A stretch of DNA of 64,000 nucleotides from Desulfopila sp. IMCC35008 (GTDB lineage Bacteria; Desulfobacterota; Desulfobulbia; Desulfobulbales; Desulfocapsaceae): positions 5,214,001 through 5,278,000 of the forward strand of contig NZ_CP050700.1 in the NCBI RefSeq assembly GCF_010646885.2, given 5' to 3'. Of this stretch, positions 62,984 to 64,000 are shown piece by piece. Numbering within the stretch: the stretch's first letter is position 1; every line of letters starts with the position of its first letter. A program made the position numbers and the translations under genes. A model generated the notes under the pieces. That model worked only from the letters and a program-made list of their open reading frames with translations, did not search any database and had not been told where the DNA came from.

Positions 62984-64000
62984 GCAAGATGCCAAAGATG
63001 CCCAACTACGTGTCAACGACCAATGCCTGCAAACTATGCGAACCTCTCGGGGCCTCCCTGGCTTTTCGCGGGATTGAAGGCGCTGTTCCCTTTCTGCATG
63101 GCTCCCAGGGGTGCGCGACCTACATGCGTCGTTATATCATCAGCCACTTTAACGAACCGATAGACATCGCCTCCTCTTCACTTGGAGAGAAGCATGCAGT
63201 GTACGGTGGGTCTGCCAATCTCAAGCTCGGGCTGAAAAACGTTACAGCCAAATACAAACCGCAACTGATCGGAGTCGCCACAACCTGCTTAACCGAAACC
63301 ATTGGTGACGATGTACGAATGATTGTGAGCGAATATGAAAAGGAGTTCAATCAAGGTGATGATGCTCCGCTTATTATCTCTGTTTCCACCCCGAGCTATT
63401 CAGGTACCCACATGGAAGGTTTTCACACTGCCATTAAAGGCGTAGTGGAACAGCTCAGCATCAGCAGCGGAACCAGAAGCGAATGCCTCAACATCCTGCC
63501 CGGTTTTCTCTCTGCCGAAGATTTGCGTTACCTTAAGGAAATGATAGCGGATTTCGGCATACAGGCAACCGTCCTTCCAGATATCTCCGATACCCTTGAT
63601 GGAGAAGCGCTGAACGAATACCCGCTGATTCCCAAAGGGGGAACACCACTTGAAGCCATACGAAATATGGGCGATGCCGCACTCTCTATAGAGTGCGGCC
63701 ATACCTTACCGGAGGCCTCTGCAGGAACCAGCTTACGCGATATGCACGGTGTCCCTCTCACCAGGCTTGGCATGCCTATCGGTATCCGTGAAACAGACAG
63801 GTTCATGGATACCCTGGCTGCGGCGGGCAACGGTGAAATCCCCGAAAAATACAGCAATGCGAGGGGCCGATTAATTGATGCCATGGTCGACGGCCACAAA
63901 TACATTTTCGGCAAGCGGGCGGTCATCTACGGCGAGGAAGACCTGGTCGTAGGGCTTACCTCCCTGCTCTCCGAGATAGGTGTTGCACCTATCCTTTGTG
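62980..64000 (+). CDS. nifN: Nitrogenase cofactor assembly protein NifN (incomplete at window end)
   Basis: At least 340 codons, open to the last base of the window. It begins after GAGGAGGAAACACC, with ATG overlapping the nifE stop. TTNACKLCEPLGASLAFRGI and LHGSQGCATYMRRYI are typical NifN/NifK-like segments, and GVATTCLTETIGDDVRMIV follows. It pairs with NifE in cofactor maturation. The 3' end and what follows are unseen. Confidence 0.9.
   Translation, partial: MSKMPKMPNYVSTTNACKLCEPLGASLAFRGIEGAVPFLHGSQGCATYMRRYIISHFNEPIDIASSSLGEKHAVYGGSANLKLGLKNVTAKYKPQLIGVATTCLTETIGDDVRMIVSEYEKEFNQGDDAPLIISVSTPSYSGTHMEGFHTAIKGVVEQLSISSGTRSECLNILPGFLSAEDLRYLKEMIADFGIQATVLPDISDTLDGEALNEYPLIPKGGTPLEAIRNMGDAALSIECGHTLPEASAGTSLRDMHGVPLTRLGMPIGIRETDRFMDTLAAAGNGEIPEKYSNARGRLIDAMVDGHKYIFGKRAVIYGEEDLVVGLTSLLSEIGVAPILC

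Noticed and set aside
1..64000. CRISPR arrays, tRNA, rRNA or prophage modules
   Set aside because: No direct-repeat arrays, cloverleaf-like or ribosomal sequences, and no integrase or phage structural genes were recognised.

Overview
The window reads as a mesophilic, anaerobic Desulfobacterota genome (old Deltaproteobacteria), most likely of the Desulfobulbales/Desulfobulbaceae type. The evidence is an hgcAB mercury-methylation pair, anaerobic-style cobalamin genes under a B12 riboswitch, nifE/nifN, several B12-binding radical SAM enzymes, DsrE and DUF4405 proteins, and a large lipid-type cluster whose gene content resembles the ladderane/polyene-type clusters discussed for anammox bacteria and Desulfotalea. 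The taxon is inferred; no rRNA or tRNA gene was recognised.

Left part (1-13.4 kb). A TetR-controlled electrophile/aldehyde-stress operon (TetR, radical SAM, aldehyde dehydrogenase, KefF-like quinone reductase, KefC-like K+/H+ antiporter) carries two copies of one operator. It is followed by a convergent RpfC-like hybrid histidine kinase, a SsuABC/TauABC-type importer with a methyltransferase, and a lone branched-chain amino-acid-type binding protein.

13.4-23.3 kb. A sigma54 enhancer-binding protein, co-transcribed with a phospholipase D/cardiolipin-synthase-like enzyme, stands opposite two units that each have a sigma54-type promoter and a shared palindromic upstream site. One unit is a VIT/vWA surface protein with a rhombosortase. 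The other is a giant LplT-PlsC-ACP-AMP-ligase fusion. The three units look like one envelope or phospholipid-repair regulon.

23.6-34.6 kb. This part holds a DUF4405 membrane protein, an MGMT fragment, a cobalamin riboswitch with cbiC-cobI and a Gate-domain membrane protein, DsrE, an alpha/beta hydrolase, and the hgcAB pair. hgcA has an in-frame UGA at codon 37 inside a Cys-UGA-Gly-Pro context, followed by a hairpin at the right distance for a bacterial SECIS, so HgcA here may be a selenoprotein. Glycerate kinase and a PhnD-like sensor protein follow.

34.2-37.2 kb is a zinc uptake operon (znuA-znuC-znuB-zur) behind a Zur-box-like palindrome.

37.3-60.4 kb is a near-continuous minus-strand cluster of about 24 genes: five ketosynthase-family proteins (two lack the usual active-site cysteine context), two ACPs, a ketoreductase, two dehydratases, a thioesterase, an AMP ligase, two acyltransferases of different families, a CrtI-like FAD oxidoreductase, three B12-binding radical SAM proteins, one SPASM radical SAM protein, a glycosyltransferase, and export proteins (MMPL, LolA-like, a lipoprotein). 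It should make, modify and export an unusual, highly unsaturated or cyclised acyl lipid. A PagL-like lipid A deacylase sits on the opposite strand near its upstream end.

60.5-64 kb holds an amino-acid-type solute-binding lipoprotein and then nifE-nifN behind a strong sigma54 promoter; nifN runs off the window end.
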